Positions 41,485 through 50,503 of a stretch of 64,000 nucleotides of DNA are shown piece by piece. The notes beneath the pieces are model-generated. The model worked only from the letters and a program-made list of their open reading frames with translations, was not told the origin of the DNA and made no database searches. Both the position numbers and the translations under genes were made by a program. How positions within the stretch are numbered: the first letter of the stretch is position 1; each line of letters begins with the position of its first letter. Source of the stretch: Falsiroseomonas algicola (GTDB lineage Bacteria > Pseudomonadota > Alphaproteobacteria > Acetobacterales > Acetobacteraceae); the NCBI RefSeq assembly GCF_011040385.1, contig NZ_JAAIKB010000007.1, positions 124,001 through 188,000 on the forward strand. The letters are read 5' to 3'.

Positions 41485-41916
41485 TCAGGCCAGCAACGCG
41501 CCGAGGCCGAGGCTGGCCGCGGCCGTCAGGGAGAGCACCCACCGCAGCCGCATATAGGCGGGCGGCACCAGGCCGCGCGCCGCGCCCCGCGCCTCCACCG
41601 CCGCCGTCGCCAGGATGCCGGCGGCCAGCAGCGCGAGGCCGGGCCGCAGCGGCAGCAGCAGCGCGATCCAGGCGATGAGGGAGGGCAGGACGCCGAGCGC
41701 CAGCCGGGGCGTCGTGGCGCCCGCCTCCGATTCGGGGGCGCGCAGCGCCAGGCCCCAATGCACGGCGCCGAGGAAGGCCAGGATGGCGGCGCCATAGGCA
41801 GCCAGCGCGGGCGGCGCCCAGCCGATGGAGAGCGCCGTGGCCGCGGTGAGGCCAAGGAAGGGGATCAGCCCGGCGGCGCCGAGCAGCAGGGCGGAGGGGG
41901 GAAGCGGCTGGTTCAT
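41485..41916 (-). CDS. DUF3429 domain membrane protein
   Basis: 143 residues with about four membrane segments. AAILAFLGAVHWGLALR is the DUF3429 core (conserved HWG). The family function is unknown. It diverges from the CorC/HlyC gene, with 142 bases between starts. Confidence 0.8.
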   Translation of the reverse strand: MNQPLPPSALLLGAAGLIPFLGLTAATALSIGWAPPALAAYGAAILAFLGAVHWGLALRAPESEAGATTPRLALGVLPSLIAWIALLLPLRPGLALLAAGILATAAVEARGAARGLVPPAYMRLRWVLSLTAAASLGLGALLA

Positions 41917-42058
41917 GGCCGCAATGTGCGCCGATCCGCGCGGCCGGGAAGACCCGTCCCGCGGCCACCCTGGCAGGATCGTGCACCCTTCGCCGTTTCA
42001 TCTGCCCCGCGTCGCCGCTACATCTGCGGCCTTCCGGAAGAAGGGATTTCCAACCGCG

Positions 42059-43366
42059 ATGGCCACGGGCCTCGAACTGCTGCTGATCATCGTCCTGGTG
42101 CTGCTGAACGGCGCCTTCGCGATGAGTGAACTTGCCATCGTCTCCGCGCGCCGCACGCGGCTCGCGGCGCTGCAGCGGAAGGGCAGCGCCGGGGCCGCCG
42201 CGGCGATCGCCCTGGCGGAGGATCCGCAGCGCTTCCTGCCCACCGTGCAGGTGGGCATCACCCTGGTCGGAATCCTGGCCGGCGCCTTCGGCGGCGCGCG
42301 GCTGTCGGCCACCATCGCGGAGCTGCTGGCGCCGGTGCCGGGCGTCGGCGCCTTCGCGAATGAGATCGGCTTCGCGCTGGTGGTCATGCTGATCACCTAT
42401 CTCAGCCTGATCATGGGCGAGCTGGTGCCGAAGCAGCTGGCGCTGCGCAACCCGGAGGCGATCGCCATCGTCGTCTCCCGCCCGCTCTCGACGCTGGCGA
42501 AGTTCACGGCGCCCGTCATCTGGCTGCTCTCGACCTCCTCGGCCCTCGTGCTGCGGCTCTTCGGCCGGCACGACCCCTCCGAGAACTCCGTGACGGAGGA
42601 GGAGGTGAAGGCGGTGGTGGCGGAGGGCGCGACCTCCGGCGCCATCGAGACGGAGGAGCGGCACATGATCGAGCGCGTGCTGCGCCTGGCCGACAAGCCG
42701 ATCCGCGCCCTGATGACGCCGCGCACCGAGATCGAGTGGATCGACCGCACCGCGCCGCCGGAGGATGTGGCGGCGCGGCTGCGGGCTTCCGGCGTCACGC
42801 GCTTCGTCGTGGCGGACAGGCGCGTGGACAATGTGGTCGGCGTGGTCGCGGCGAAGGACCTGCTGGACCAGCTGCTGGAGGGGTCGCCGCTCTCGGTCGC
42901 GCGCGCGCTGCGCCAGGCGCGGGTGCTGCCCGACACGCTTTCGGCGCTGGATGCGCTGGAGCGGCTGCGCGACGACCCGATCGGCATGGCGCTGGTGATG
43001 GACGAGTATGGCAGCTTCGAGGGGGTGGTCACCGCCTCCGACCTGCTGGAGGCGATCGTCGGCGAGCTGGGGCCGGTCGCGACCGACGAATCCGCCCCGG
43101 TGCTGCGCCACGATGGCAGCCTGCTGCTGGAAGGCATGATGCCGTCGGATGAGCTGAAGGCACGGCTCGACCTGCCCGACCTCCCGAAGGAGGGCACCTA
43201 TCACACCGTGGCGGGGCTGATGCTGGCGCTGCTGCAGCGCGTGCCGAAGGAGGGCGACCGCATCGCCTGGGCCGGCTGGCGGTTCGAGATCATCGACATG
43301 GATGGCCGCCGCGTGGACAAGGTGCTGGCGGTGAAGGACGAGACGATCATGGTTCAGGGGCCCTGA
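42059..43366 (+). CDS. Hemolysin/CorC family protein (DUF21, CBS pair, CorC_HlyC domain)
   Basis: 435 residues. The DUF21 membrane domain (~1-185) begins LLLIIVLVLLNGAFAMSELA and has LPTVQVGITLVGILAGAFGG. A CBS pair (~205-325) has IRALMTPRTEIEWID and GMALVMDEYGSFEGVVT, and the C-terminal CorC_HlyC domain (~350-430) ends DGRRVDKVLAVKDE. Family members are linked to Mg2+/Co2+ efflux and membrane homeostasis; the hemolysin name is historical. The stop codon lies inside the first of three hairpin repeats. Confidence 0.9.
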   Translation: MATGLELLLIIVLVLLNGAFAMSELAIVSARRTRLAALQRKGSAGAAAAIALAEDPQRFLPTVQVGITLVGILAGAFGGARLSATIAELLAPVPGVGAFANEIGFALVVMLITYLSLIMGELVPKQLALRNPEAIAIVVSRPLSTLAKFTAPVIWLLSTSSALVLRLFGRHDPSENSVTEEEVKAVVAEGATSGAIETEERHMIERVLRLADKPIRALMTPRTEIEWIDRTAPPEDVAARLRASGVTRFVVADRRVDNVVGVVAAKDLLDQLLEGSPLSVARALRQARVLPDTLSALDALERLRDDPIGMALVMDEYGSFEGVVTASDLLEAIVGELGPVATDESAPVLRHDGSLLLEGMMPSDELKARLDLPDLPKEGTYHTVAGLMLALLQRVPKEGDRIAWAGWRFEIIDMDGRRVDKVLAVKDETIMVQGP

Positions 43367-43432
43367 CGGGCCCGGGGGGTCGTCCAGGGGCCCTGACGGG
43401 CCCCGGGGTGGTGCAGGGGCCCTGACGGGCCC
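43355..43432 (+). repeat. Triple tandem hairpin repeat at the end of the CorC gene
   Basis: CAGGGGCCCTGACGGGCCC occurs at 43355, 43385 and 43414 (spacing 30 and 29). Each forms GGGCCC-TGAC-GGGCCC. The first copy contains the last codons and TGA of the CorC/HlyC gene. They lie between convergent genes and could together terminate both, although there is no T run. Confidence 0.75.
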
Positions 43433-43446
43433 TTGAGGGTGGCGGG

Positions 43447-43941
43447 CTACTGCCCGCCGCCGTTGCCCCGCGCCTTGGCGATGGGGGCGATGAACTGGGG
43501 CTCCGTGTCCCAGGGGAAGAGGATCCAGGTGTCCTGGCTCACTTCCGTGATGAAGGTATCGACCGTCGGCTTGCCCGCGGGCTTCGCATAGACCGTGGCG
43601 AAATGCGCCTTGGGCAGCATGGCGCGCACCACCTTGGCGGTGGTGCCGGTATCGACCAGGTCGTCGATCAGCAGCCAGCCCTCGCCCTGGCTCTCCAGCG
43701 CCGCCTGGGGCGGCTTCACCACCTGCGGCTGGCCGCGCTGCTCCTCGTCATAGGTCACGACGCTGACCGTCTCGATCAGGCGGCAATCGAGTTCGCGGGC
43801 CACGATGGCCGCCGGGATCAGGCCGCCGCGGGTGATGGCGACCATGCCGGTCCAGGGGCCGCGTTCCACCAGGCGCCAGGCCAGGGCCTTGCCGTCCCGG
43901 TGCAGCTGGTCCCAGGTCACGGTGTAGTAGCGGGGCGCCAT
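43447..43941 (-). CDS. gpt: Xanthine-guanine phosphoribosyltransferase
   Basis: 164 residues from ATG 43941 (GAGGA 8 bases upstream); an in-frame ATG at 43965 is less likely. [20 protein letters not shown] and the PRPP loop [20 protein letters not shown] are diagnostic, and DTWILFPWD near the C-terminus is typical of Gpt. It salvages xanthine and guanine to nucleotides with PRPP. It follows csaA on the same strand. Confidence 0.93.
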   Translation of the reverse strand: MAPRYYTVTWDQLHRDGKALAWRLVERGPWTGMVAITRGGLIPAAIVARELDCRLIETVSVVTYDEEQRGQPQVVKPPQAALESQGEGWLLIDDLVDTGTTAKVVRAMLPKAHFATVYAKPAGKPTVDTFITEVSQDTWILFPWDTEPQFIAPIAKARGNGGGQ

Positions 43942-43967
43942 CGTCTCTTCCTCTGAATCAGGCACGG

Positions 43968-44306
43968 TCAGAACATCTTCCCGCCATCGGGCACCTTCAG
44001 GTCGGGCTTCAGCAGCACGACGGCGCCGTTCTCATCCGGCACGCCGAGCACCAGGACCTCGCTCTCGAAGCCGCCGATGCGGCGGGGCGGGAAATTCACC
44101 ACCGCCATCACCTGGCGGCCGATCAGCCGGTCCGGCGAGTAGTGGACGGTGATCTGGGCGGCGGACTTCCGCGTGCCGATCTCCGCCCCGAAATCGATCC
44201 AGAGCTGGATCGAGGGCTTGCGGGCGGTCGGGTGCGGCTGCGCGTCCACGATCGTGCCGGCGCGGATCTCGACCTTCTCGAAATCGGCATAGGTGATCGG
44301 TTCCAT
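43968..44306 (-). CDS. csaA: CsaA-like tRNA-binding domain protein
   Basis: 112 residues that are a single OB-fold EMAP/tRNA-binding domain: [40 protein letters not shown] and [20 protein letters not shown]. CsaA homologues bind tRNA and have been described as export chaperones; the true role is unclear. ATG 44306 has AGGA 6 bases upstream. It is 26 bases upstream of gpt, likely one transcript. Confidence 0.9.
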   Translation of the reverse strand: MEPITYADFEKVEIRAGTIVDAQPHPTARKPSIQLWIDFGAEIGTRKSAAQITVHYSPDRLIGRQVMAVVNFPPRRIGGFESEVLVLGVPDENGAVVLLKPDLKVPDGGKMF

Positions 44307-44429
44307 GGCGCGTCCTACCGCGGGGCGGACAACAGGGGAAGGGGGTCCACTTGCGCGGCCGGCCTGCCCGGCGCATTGACCGGAAAGCCCCGCCGGGGGC
44401 CCGCGACACAGAAGGCGAGCCGCACCCTC

Positions 44430-45191
44430 ATGCTGCCGACGACCCCCTCCTTCCGCCTGGACGGCATGCGCGCCCTGGTCACGGGGGCGAGCAAGGGGAT
44501 CGGGCGGGCGGGCGCGGTGGCGCTGGCGGCCGCGGGGGCGGAGGTGGTGGCCGCGGCGCGCAGCCTGGATGAGCTGGAGGCGCTGACGACGGAACTGGGC
44601 GAGGCAGGGCTCGCAGCCCGGGCGGCGCAGCTCGACGTCACGGACCGCACGGCGGTGCGCGCGCTGGTGGAGGCCTCCGGCCCCTTCGACATCCTGCTGA
44701 ACAATGCGGGCACGAACATCCGCCAGCCCTTCCTCGAGGTGGAGGATGGCGCGCTGGATGCGCTGCTCGATCTCAACCTGCGGTCCATGTTCACCGTGGC
44801 GCAGGCGGTCGCGCAGGGGATGGCGGCGGAGGGGAAGGGGGGTGCGATCATCAACCTCTCCTCCGTCAACGGCCATGTCGCGGGGCTGAACCGGAGCGTC
44901 TACACGGCGACCAAGCACGGGATCGAGGGGCTGACCAAGGCCATGGCGGTGGAACTCGGGCCGAAGGGCATCCGGGTGAACACCATTGCGCCGGGCTTCG
45001 TGGATACGCCGCTGACGGCCGGCTTCCTGGCGGATGAGAAGGTGCGGAACGCCCAGATCCGCCGCACGCCGCTGGGGCGCATCATGACGGTCGAGGACAT
45101 CATGGGCGCCATCGTCTTCCTGGCCTCGCCGGCCAGCGCCATGGTCTCCGGCACCTGCCTGCTGATCGATGGCGGCTTCTGCGCGCAATGA
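44430..45191 (+). CDS. SDR family oxidoreductase
   Basis: 253 residues of a classical short-chain dehydrogenase: the cofactor motif TGASKGIG (residues ~18-25), NNAG (~91-94), catalytic Ser in LSSVNG, and YTATKHG with Tyr and Lys. It resembles gluconate 5-dehydrogenase / FabG-like enzymes, but the substrate cannot be set from sequence. There is no strong ribosome site. It is followed at once by a strong terminator that begins inside the last codons. Confidence 0.88.
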   Translation: MLPTTPSFRLDGMRALVTGASKGIGRAGAVALAAAGAEVVAAARSLDELEALTTELGEAGLAARAAQLDVTDRTAVRALVEASGPFDILLNNAGTNIRQPFLEVEDGALDALLDLNLRSMFTVAQAVAQGMAAEGKGGAIINLSSVNGHVAGLNRSVYTATKHGIEGLTKAMAVELGPKGIRVNTIAPGFVDTPLTAGFLADEKVRNAQIRRTPLGRIMTVEDIMGAIVFLASPASAMVSGTCLLIDGGFCAQ

Positions 45192-45220
45192 GCGGCTGCG
45201 CCGCTCATTGCTGCGTTTTT
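45185..45220 (+). terminator. Intrinsic terminator after the SDR gene
   Basis: GCAATGAGCGGC-TGC-GCCGCTCATTGC is a perfect 12 bp stem that includes the SDR stop codon, followed by TGCGTTTTT. Two smaller hairpins follow before the next gene (GGCGCC-GTTC-GGCGCC and GGCGTGGC-AACC-GCCACGCC). Confidence 0.85.
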
Positions 45221-45354
45221 CAAGCGCGCGGCACTGGCCGCGGGCGCCGTTCGGCGCCTCGGCGTGGCAACCGCCACGCCGCCTTTCCGGTGGCGCTGCA
45301 TGGAAACAGCCACGCCGCCTGCTCTCTTCCCATGACGTCCAAGGGTCCTGATCG

Positions 45355-46962
45355 ATGAAGCGCGATTTCCATGCCCCCGGCCGCAGCGCCGTCTATGCCG
45401 CGAACGGGATGGCCGCGACCTCCATGCCGCAGGCGACGCTGGCCGCGCTCGACATCCTGCGCGCCGGCGGCAATGCCATGGACGCTGCCATCGCGGCCTG
45501 CGCCGTGCTCGGCGTGGTGGAGCCGCAGAGCACGGGCATCGGCGGCGACTGCTTCTGCCTCTATGTGCCCGCGGGCTCCAGCCAGGTGATCGCGCTGAAC
45601 GGGTCGGGCCGCGCGCCGCGCGGTGCGACGCCGGAGGCGCTGCGCGCCTCGGGCCTCACCGCCATGTCGCCGACCTCCGCCCATTCCGTGACCGTGCCCG
45701 GCGCCATCTCCGCCTGGGCCAAGCTGAACGAGGCGCATGGAAAGAAGTCGCTGGAGGAAATCCTGGCGCCGGCCATCGGCTATGCCGAGAACGGCTTCTT
45801 CCTCTCCGCCCGCGTCGCCAGCGACTGGGAAGGCTCCGTCGGCAAGCTGGCCAAGCATGGCCCGGCCGCCAAGCACTTCCTGAAGGATGGCGCGGCCTTC
45901 GCGCTGGGCGACAAATTCGTGAACCCGAAGCTCGGCGCCACCATGCGCGCCATCGGCAAGCACGGCGCCAAGGCCTTCTATGAGGGCGCCATCGCCGCCG
46001 ACATGGTGAAGACCCTGCGCGAGGCCGGCGGCACGCACACCGAGGAGGATTTCGCCCGCGGCGCCTCCGTGGCCGGCTTCGTTGATCCCATCAAGCGCGC
46101 CTGGCGCGACATGGAGGTCTTCCAGTGCCCGCCGAACGGCTCGGGCATGATCACGCTGATGGTGCTGGCGCTGATCGACAAGCTCGGCTTCCCCGAGGAA
46201 GGCTTCCTGAGCACCGAGCGCCTGCACCGGCACATCGAGGCCGCGCGCCTCGCCTATCGCGACCGCGACGCCTTCCTGGCCGACCCGTCCCAGGTGGAGG
46301 TGCCGGTGGAGCATCTACTCTCCGACACCTACCTCGATGCGCTGGCCAGGCTGGTGCGGGATGACCGCGCCATGCCGGAGATGCCGCTGGCCGGGCAGTC
46401 CGACCTCGCGAAGCACAAGGACACGGTCTACCTCTCCGTCGTCGATCGCGACGGCAATGCCGTCTCCTTCATCAACTCGCTGTTCGAGGGTTTTGGCAGC
46501 GGCATCTACGCGCCGGAGGCTGGCGTGATGCTGCAGAACCGCGGCTACGGCTTCCGGCTGGAGGAAGGCCACCCGAACTGCATCGCGCCGGACAAGCGTC
46601 CCATGCACACCATCATCCCGGGCATGGTGATGAAGGACGGCCAGGCGGTGATGCCCTATGGCGTCATGGGCGGGCACTACCAGCCGATGGGCCAGACCAA
46701 CTTCCTGGTGAACCACTTCGTCTATGGCCTCGACGTGCAGGAGGCGCTGGACGCGCCGCGCCTCTTCCCGCGCCTCGGCAAGGTGCAGGTGGAGCAGGGC
46801 ATCCCGTCCTCGGTCTTGGATCGCCTGAACCGGCTCGGCCATGAGTGCGAGTTGATCGACAAGCCGCATGGCGGCGGCCAGGCGATCCTGATCGACCGCG
46901 AGCGCGGCTGCCTTGTCGGGGGCTCCGACCCCCGCAAGGATGGCTGCGCGATGGGCTACTGA
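45355..46962 (+). CDS. Gamma-glutamyltransferase family protein 2 (no signal peptide)
   Basis: 535 residues. GMAATSMPQATLAALDILRA near the start, GIGGDCFCLY, and the autocleavage motif KHKDTVYLSVVDRDGNAVSF with nucleophile Thr near residue 357. PNCIAPDKRPMHTIIPGMVM and MGGHYQPMGQTNFLV are typical of the cytoplasmic YwrD-like branch. There is no signal peptide, so it probably acts inside the cell on gamma-glutamyl compounds or acylated amino acids. An amidase gene follows 13 bases downstream, suggesting an amide-hydrolysis operon. Confidence 0.9.
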   Translation: MKRDFHAPGRSAVYAANGMAATSMPQATLAALDILRAGGNAMDAAIAACAVLGVVEPQSTGIGGDCFCLYVPAGSSQVIALNGSGRAPRGATPEALRASGLTAMSPTSAHSVTVPGAISAWAKLNEAHGKKSLEEILAPAIGYAENGFFLSARVASDWEGSVGKLAKHGPAAKHFLKDGAAFALGDKFVNPKLGATMRAIGKHGAKAFYEGAIAADMVKTLREAGGTHTEEDFARGASVAGFVDPIKRAWRDMEVFQCPPNGSGMITLMVLALIDKLGFPEEGFLSTERLHRHIEAARLAYRDRDAFLADPSQVEVPVEHLLSDTYLDALARLVRDDRAMPEMPLAGQSDLAKHKDTVYLSVVDRDGNAVSFINSLFEGFGSGIYAPEAGVMLQNRGYGFRLEEGHPNCIAPDKRPMHTIIPGMVMKDGQAVMPYGVMGGHYQPMGQTNFLVNHFVYGLDVQEALDAPRLFPRLGKVQVEQGIPSSVLDRLNRLGHECELIDKPHGGGQAILIDRERGCLVGGSDPRKDGCAMGY

Positions 46963-46975
46963 GGATATCCTGGCC

Positions 46976-48472
46976 ATGACCGAACCCTGCGACCTCTCCG
47001 CCGGCGAGGCGCGGCGCCTCATCGGCACGCGCAAGCTCTCCCCGGTGGAACTGCTGGACAGCTGCCTTTCCCGCATCGGTGCCGTGAACCACGCGGTGAA
47101 CGCGATGGTGGCGATGGATACCGACCGGGCGCGGGAAGGGGCGAAGGCGGCGGAGGCCGCGGTCATGGCCGGGGCGAAGCTGGGCCCGCTGCACGGGCTG
47201 CCGATCGGCATCAAGGACCTGGAGGAGACGAAGGGGCTCCGCACCACCTGGGGCAGCCCGATCTTCGCCGACCATATCCCGACGAGGGACGAGGCGATGG
47301 TCGCCAACCTGCGCGAGGCGGGGGCGATCGTCGTCGGCAAGACCAACACGCCGGAATTCGGCGCCGGCGCCAATACCCGCAACCTCGTCTATGGTGCCAC
47401 GGGCAACCCCTTCGACCCCACGCGCTCCGCGGCCGGGTCCTCCGGCGGCTCGGCCGTGGCGCTGGCCTGCGGGATGGTGCCGATCGCGTCGGGCAGCGAC
47501 ACGGGGGGCTCGCTCCGCAACCCCGCGGCCTTCAACGGAATCGTGGGCTTCCGGCCCTCGCCGGGCCTGGTGCCGGCGGAGCGGCGCGGGCATGGCTGGT
47601 CGCCGCTGCCGGTGCTGGGCCCGATGGCGCGCAATGCGCGGGACGCGGCGCTGCTGCTCTCCGCCATGGCGGATGACGATGCGCTGGACCCGCTGGCCTA
47701 CACCCTGCCGGATCGGCGGGTGCGGGGCGGGGACCGCAACCTGTTCCCGCCGATGCAGGTCGATCTCGGCGCGCTGCGCGTCGCGGCCACGCCCGATTTC
47801 GGCTTCGCGCCGACCGAGCGCCACGTGCGGGAGGTGTTCGCGTCGCGGGTCGCCGCGCTGACGCCGCTCTTCGGCCGGGTCGAGGAAGCCACCCCCGACT
47901 GCGCCGGAACCGACGAGGCCTTCGAGATCCTGCGCGCGACCAGCTTCGTCGCCAGCCATGCGGAGAAATGCCGCACGCGGCCGCAGGATGTCGGCCCCAA
48001 TGTGCGGGCGAATGTCGAGGAGGGGCTGCGCTACAGCCTGGCCGACTATGCCCGCGCGGCGACGGAGCAGACCCGCATCTACCGGCTGTGGCAGGGCTTC
48101 TTCGCGAAGCACGACATCATCATCACGCCGGCCATCACCATCAGCCCGCGCCCCTGGTCGGAACTCTACCCGGCAGAGATCGACGGCCAGCCGACGCGCA
48201 CCTACTTCCACTGGCTGGCCATGGCCTATGCGGTGACGCTGGTCGGCCACCCCGCGGTCAGCCTGCCGCTCGGCCTGGACAAGGCGGGCATGCCCTTCGG
48301 CCTGCAGATCGTGGGGCCGCGCGGCGGGGACGCGCTTGTGCTGGCCGTCGCGGCGGCGATCGAGGAAGCCGTCGCAGGCGATTCGTCGCTCGCCCGCCCG
48401 GTGCCCGATATCGCCAAGCTCACTGCCGCGGCGCCGATCTCGGCCATGCCGAGCTTCAAGTCCTGGGCGTAG
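46976..48472 (+). CDS. Amidase signature family hydrolase
   Basis: 498 residues. The Ser-cisSer-Lys triad is visible: Lys in PIGIKDLEET, Ser in RSAAGSSGGSAVAL and the nucleophile Ser in SGSDTGGSLRNPAAF. It is not GatA by context, as gatB and gatC are absent. Substrate unknown. GAGGA lies 10 bases before ATG 46976. It probably shares a transcript with gamma-glutamyltransferase 2. Confidence 0.9.
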   Translation: MTEPCDLSAGEARRLIGTRKLSPVELLDSCLSRIGAVNHAVNAMVAMDTDRAREGAKAAEAAVMAGAKLGPLHGLPIGIKDLEETKGLRTTWGSPIFADHIPTRDEAMVANLREAGAIVVGKTNTPEFGAGANTRNLVYGATGNPFDPTRSAAGSSGGSAVALACGMVPIASGSDTGGSLRNPAAFNGIVGFRPSPGLVPAERRGHGWSPLPVLGPMARNARDAALLLSAMADDDALDPLAYTLPDRRVRGGDRNLFPPMQVDLGALRVAATPDFGFAPTERHVREVFASRVAALTPLFGRVEEATPDCAGTDEAFEILRATSFVASHAEKCRTRPQDVGPNVRANVEEGLRYSLADYARAATEQTRIYRLWQGFFAKHDIIITPAITISPRPWSELYPAEIDGQPTRTYFHWLAMAYAVTLVGHPAVSLPLGLDKAGMPFGLQIVGPRGGDALVLAVAAAIEEAVAGDSSLARPVPDIAKLTAAAPISAMPSFKSWA

Positions 48473-48499
48473 CGGGCTGCGCTTGCGCAGCCTCCAGGC

Positions 48500-48742
48500 C
48501 TACCAGCGGCGATAGCCGCGGTCGTAGCCCCGTTCGTAGCCATAGCCCCGGTGGCCGTAGGACGGGTGCCGGTCGTAGTGGCGGTGCCTCGGCTGGTCAT
48601 TGGCCGAGGCGATGGCGATGCCCGCCAGCGCCACGCCGGCGCCCAGCGCCAGGCTGGCCGGCACGTTGACCGTGCCGTCCGGGTTCTGGCAGGCGCCGAG
48701 CATCAGGGCAGCGGAGAGGGCGAGCGGGGCGAGGATGCGCAT
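48500..48742 (-). CDS. Small predicted lipoprotein with His/Tyr/Arg-rich tail
   Basis: 80 residues. A lipoprotein signal ends in LMLGAC (lipid Cys18), then a Gly/Ala-rich possible membrane segment (ASLALGAGVALAGIAIASAN) and a tail rich in His, Tyr, Arg and Gly (HRHYDRHPSYGHRGYGYERG). Such tails may bind metal or be intrinsically disordered. GGTTCC lies upstream but no strong ribosome site is evident. Family unknown. Confidence 0.7.
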   Translation of the reverse strand: MRILAPLALSAALMLGACQNPDGTVNVPASLALGAGVALAGIAIASANDQPRHRHYDRHPSYGHRGYGYERGYDRGYRRW

Positions 48743-48842
48743 CGGGGGAACCTCCTGGGCAGGAAGCTTCCCCCTTGGGCAGGGCGGGCGCGGGGCCGCA
48801 TCATGGCGGCGCCGCGACGATGGTGGCGCCGCGAAGGCGCCG

Positions 48843-49097
48843 TCAGGCCCGCCCGCCGGAGAAGGCGTTGAAGGTCTGGATGGTGTAGGTGTCCTTCACC
48901 CCCGCAACGCTCTGCACGCGTTCCACCACGAACAGGCCGATATCCTGGTCCGCCTCCAGGTAGAACTTGCCCAGCAGATCGTACTGCCCGCTGGTCGAGT
49001 GCATCTCGGACAATTCGGAGATGCTGTCCGCCATCTCCCGCGCCACGGCATAGGCGCGGCCCATCTCGCACTTGATCATGACGAAGATGGCTCGCAT
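48843..49097 (-). CDS. Stand-alone Lrp/AsnC ligand-binding domain protein
   Basis: 84 residues comprising only the RAM/ligand-binding domain of Lrp/AsnC regulators (IFVMIKCEMGRAYAVAREMA, SGQYDLLGKFYLEADQDIGL, VKDTYTIQTFNAF). The helix-turn-helix is absent. Such single-domain proteins are known as amino-acid sensors or partners of full-length Lrp. Monocistronic. Confidence 0.83.
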   Translation of the reverse strand: MRAIFVMIKCEMGRAYAVAREMADSISELSEMHSTSGQYDLLGKFYLEADQDIGLFVVERVQSVAGVKDTYTIQTFNAFSGGRA

Positions 49098-49364
49098 CGC
49101 GGGGGCTCCATGAAACGGTGTTGGGGCCAGATTGGCGTGCCGCGGCGCGCCGGGGAAGGGCGGGGTTCCCGGCACGTTCATTGCATGGCTAAATTTGAGC
49201 GTTACGTCTTGCAAACCGCCGCAAAGCGGGTCAACTGCGGTCGGACAGGGTAGGCTTGCCCAAGGGGCGGGACATTTTGTCCGGACTGACGAGTAGCGGG
49301 ATCGTGACTCTCGCCCGTCCCCTCCCGGGCCGGGCCAGAACAATGCTGTCAGGACTGGGGTCGC

Positions 49365-50477
49365 ATGCGCACAACCTCCCAGCTCGCCGTTCTGGCCCTC
49401 ATCGGAGGGCTCGGGGCTGCGTGGCACATCTATGGTGAGCAAGTCGGCCTGCCGCGCCCGCTCGCCCTGGTGGGGCTGGAGGCCGCGCCGGCCCCGGCTG
49501 CCCGCGGTGGTGGCGGCGGGCCGATCGGCGTGGCCGTGGCGCCCGTGCGGGTCGGCACCGTGGTGGACCGGGCGGAGAGCGTCGGCACGGTCCGCGCGCG
49601 CGATTCGGTCTCCATCACCGCCAAGGTCACCGGCATCGTCACCGCCATCCGCTTCCAGGAAGGCCAGCGGGTGCGGGAAGGGGACCAGCTTGTGGACCTG
49701 GAAGCCGCCGCGGTGCGGGCGGAGCTCGACCAGGCGCGCGCGCTCTTCGACGATGCGCGCAGCCAGGTGATTCGCGCCCGCCAGCTGCAGCCCGGCCAGA
49801 GCATCGCCGCCCAGCGGCTGGAAACGCTGGAGGCCGTGGCCCGCCAGGCCGAGGGCCGGGTCCGCCAGGCCCAGGCCAGGCTGGAGGAGCTGCGCGTCGC
49901 CGCCCCCTTCTCCGGCCGGGTCGGCCTGCGCCAGGTCAGCGTGGGCGCGCTGGTGCAGCCGGGCACGCTGGTCACGACGCTGGATGACATCTCCCGCGTC
50001 CGCGTCGAATTCGCGGTGCCGGAGGTCTTCGTCGCCCGGGTGCGGGAAGGCAGCACGGTGGTCGCGCGCAGCACCGCCTTCGGCGACCGGCGCTTCACCG
50101 GCACCGTCGCCGTGGTGGATACGCGCATCGACACCAATACGCGCACGGTCCGAGTCGTCAGCGAATTCGACAATGCCGATGAGGCGCTGAAGCCCGGCCT
50201 GTTCATGACGGTGGAGCTGGTGCTGAACCGGCGCGAGGATGCGCTGCTGGTGGCGGAGGAGGCGCTGGATCCCCTCGGCGACCGCAACTTCGTCTACGTG
50301 ATCCGCGACAATCGCGCGCGGCGCGTCGAGATCCGCGTCGGCCAGCGCCTGCAGGGGGAGGTCGAGGTCCTGTCGGGCGTCCAGCAGGGCGACCATGTCG
50401 TGGTCCGCGGCATCCAGCGCCTGCGCAACGACGCGCCCGTGCGCGTGACAGAGACGCTGACCCGCCCGACCTCCTGA
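49365..50477 (+). CDS. RND efflux periplasmic adaptor subunit
   Basis: 370 residues with an N-terminal membrane anchor or signal (TTSQLAVLALIGGLGAAWHI). The barrel-lipoyl halves are SVGTVRARDSVSITAKVTGI and LRVAAPFSGRVGLRQVSVGA, split by a short coiled coil (RAELDQARALFDDARSQVIR). A beta-barrel domain and C-terminal membrane-proximal domain follow. It is the AcrA/MexA-type adaptor for the next gene product. The 267 bases upstream hold no gene and are probably promoter. No outer-membrane channel gene follows. Confidence 0.92.
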   Translation: MRTTSQLAVLALIGGLGAAWHIYGEQVGLPRPLALVGLEAAPAPAARGGGGGPIGVAVAPVRVGTVVDRAESVGTVRARDSVSITAKVTGIVTAIRFQEGQRVREGDQLVDLEAAAVRAELDQARALFDDARSQVIRARQLQPGQSIAAQRLETLEAVARQAEGRVRQAQARLEELRVAAPFSGRVGLRQVSVGALVQPGTLVTTLDDISRVRVEFAVPEVFVARVREGSTVVARSTAFGDRRFTGTVAVVDTRIDTNTRTVRVVSEFDNADEALKPGLFMTVELVLNRREDALLVAEEALDPLGDRNFVYVIRDNRARRVEIRVGQRLQGEVEVLSGVQQGDHVVVRGIQRLRNDAPVRVTETLTRPTS

Positions 50478-50503
50478 CCGGCTGCAAGACGGGATAACCG
50501 GCC

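Noticed and set aside
49098-49364. Possible riboswitch or small RNA in the 267-base gap before the efflux genes
   Set aside because: No strong conserved stem or known riboswitch motif could be made out by eye; likely only a promoter region.
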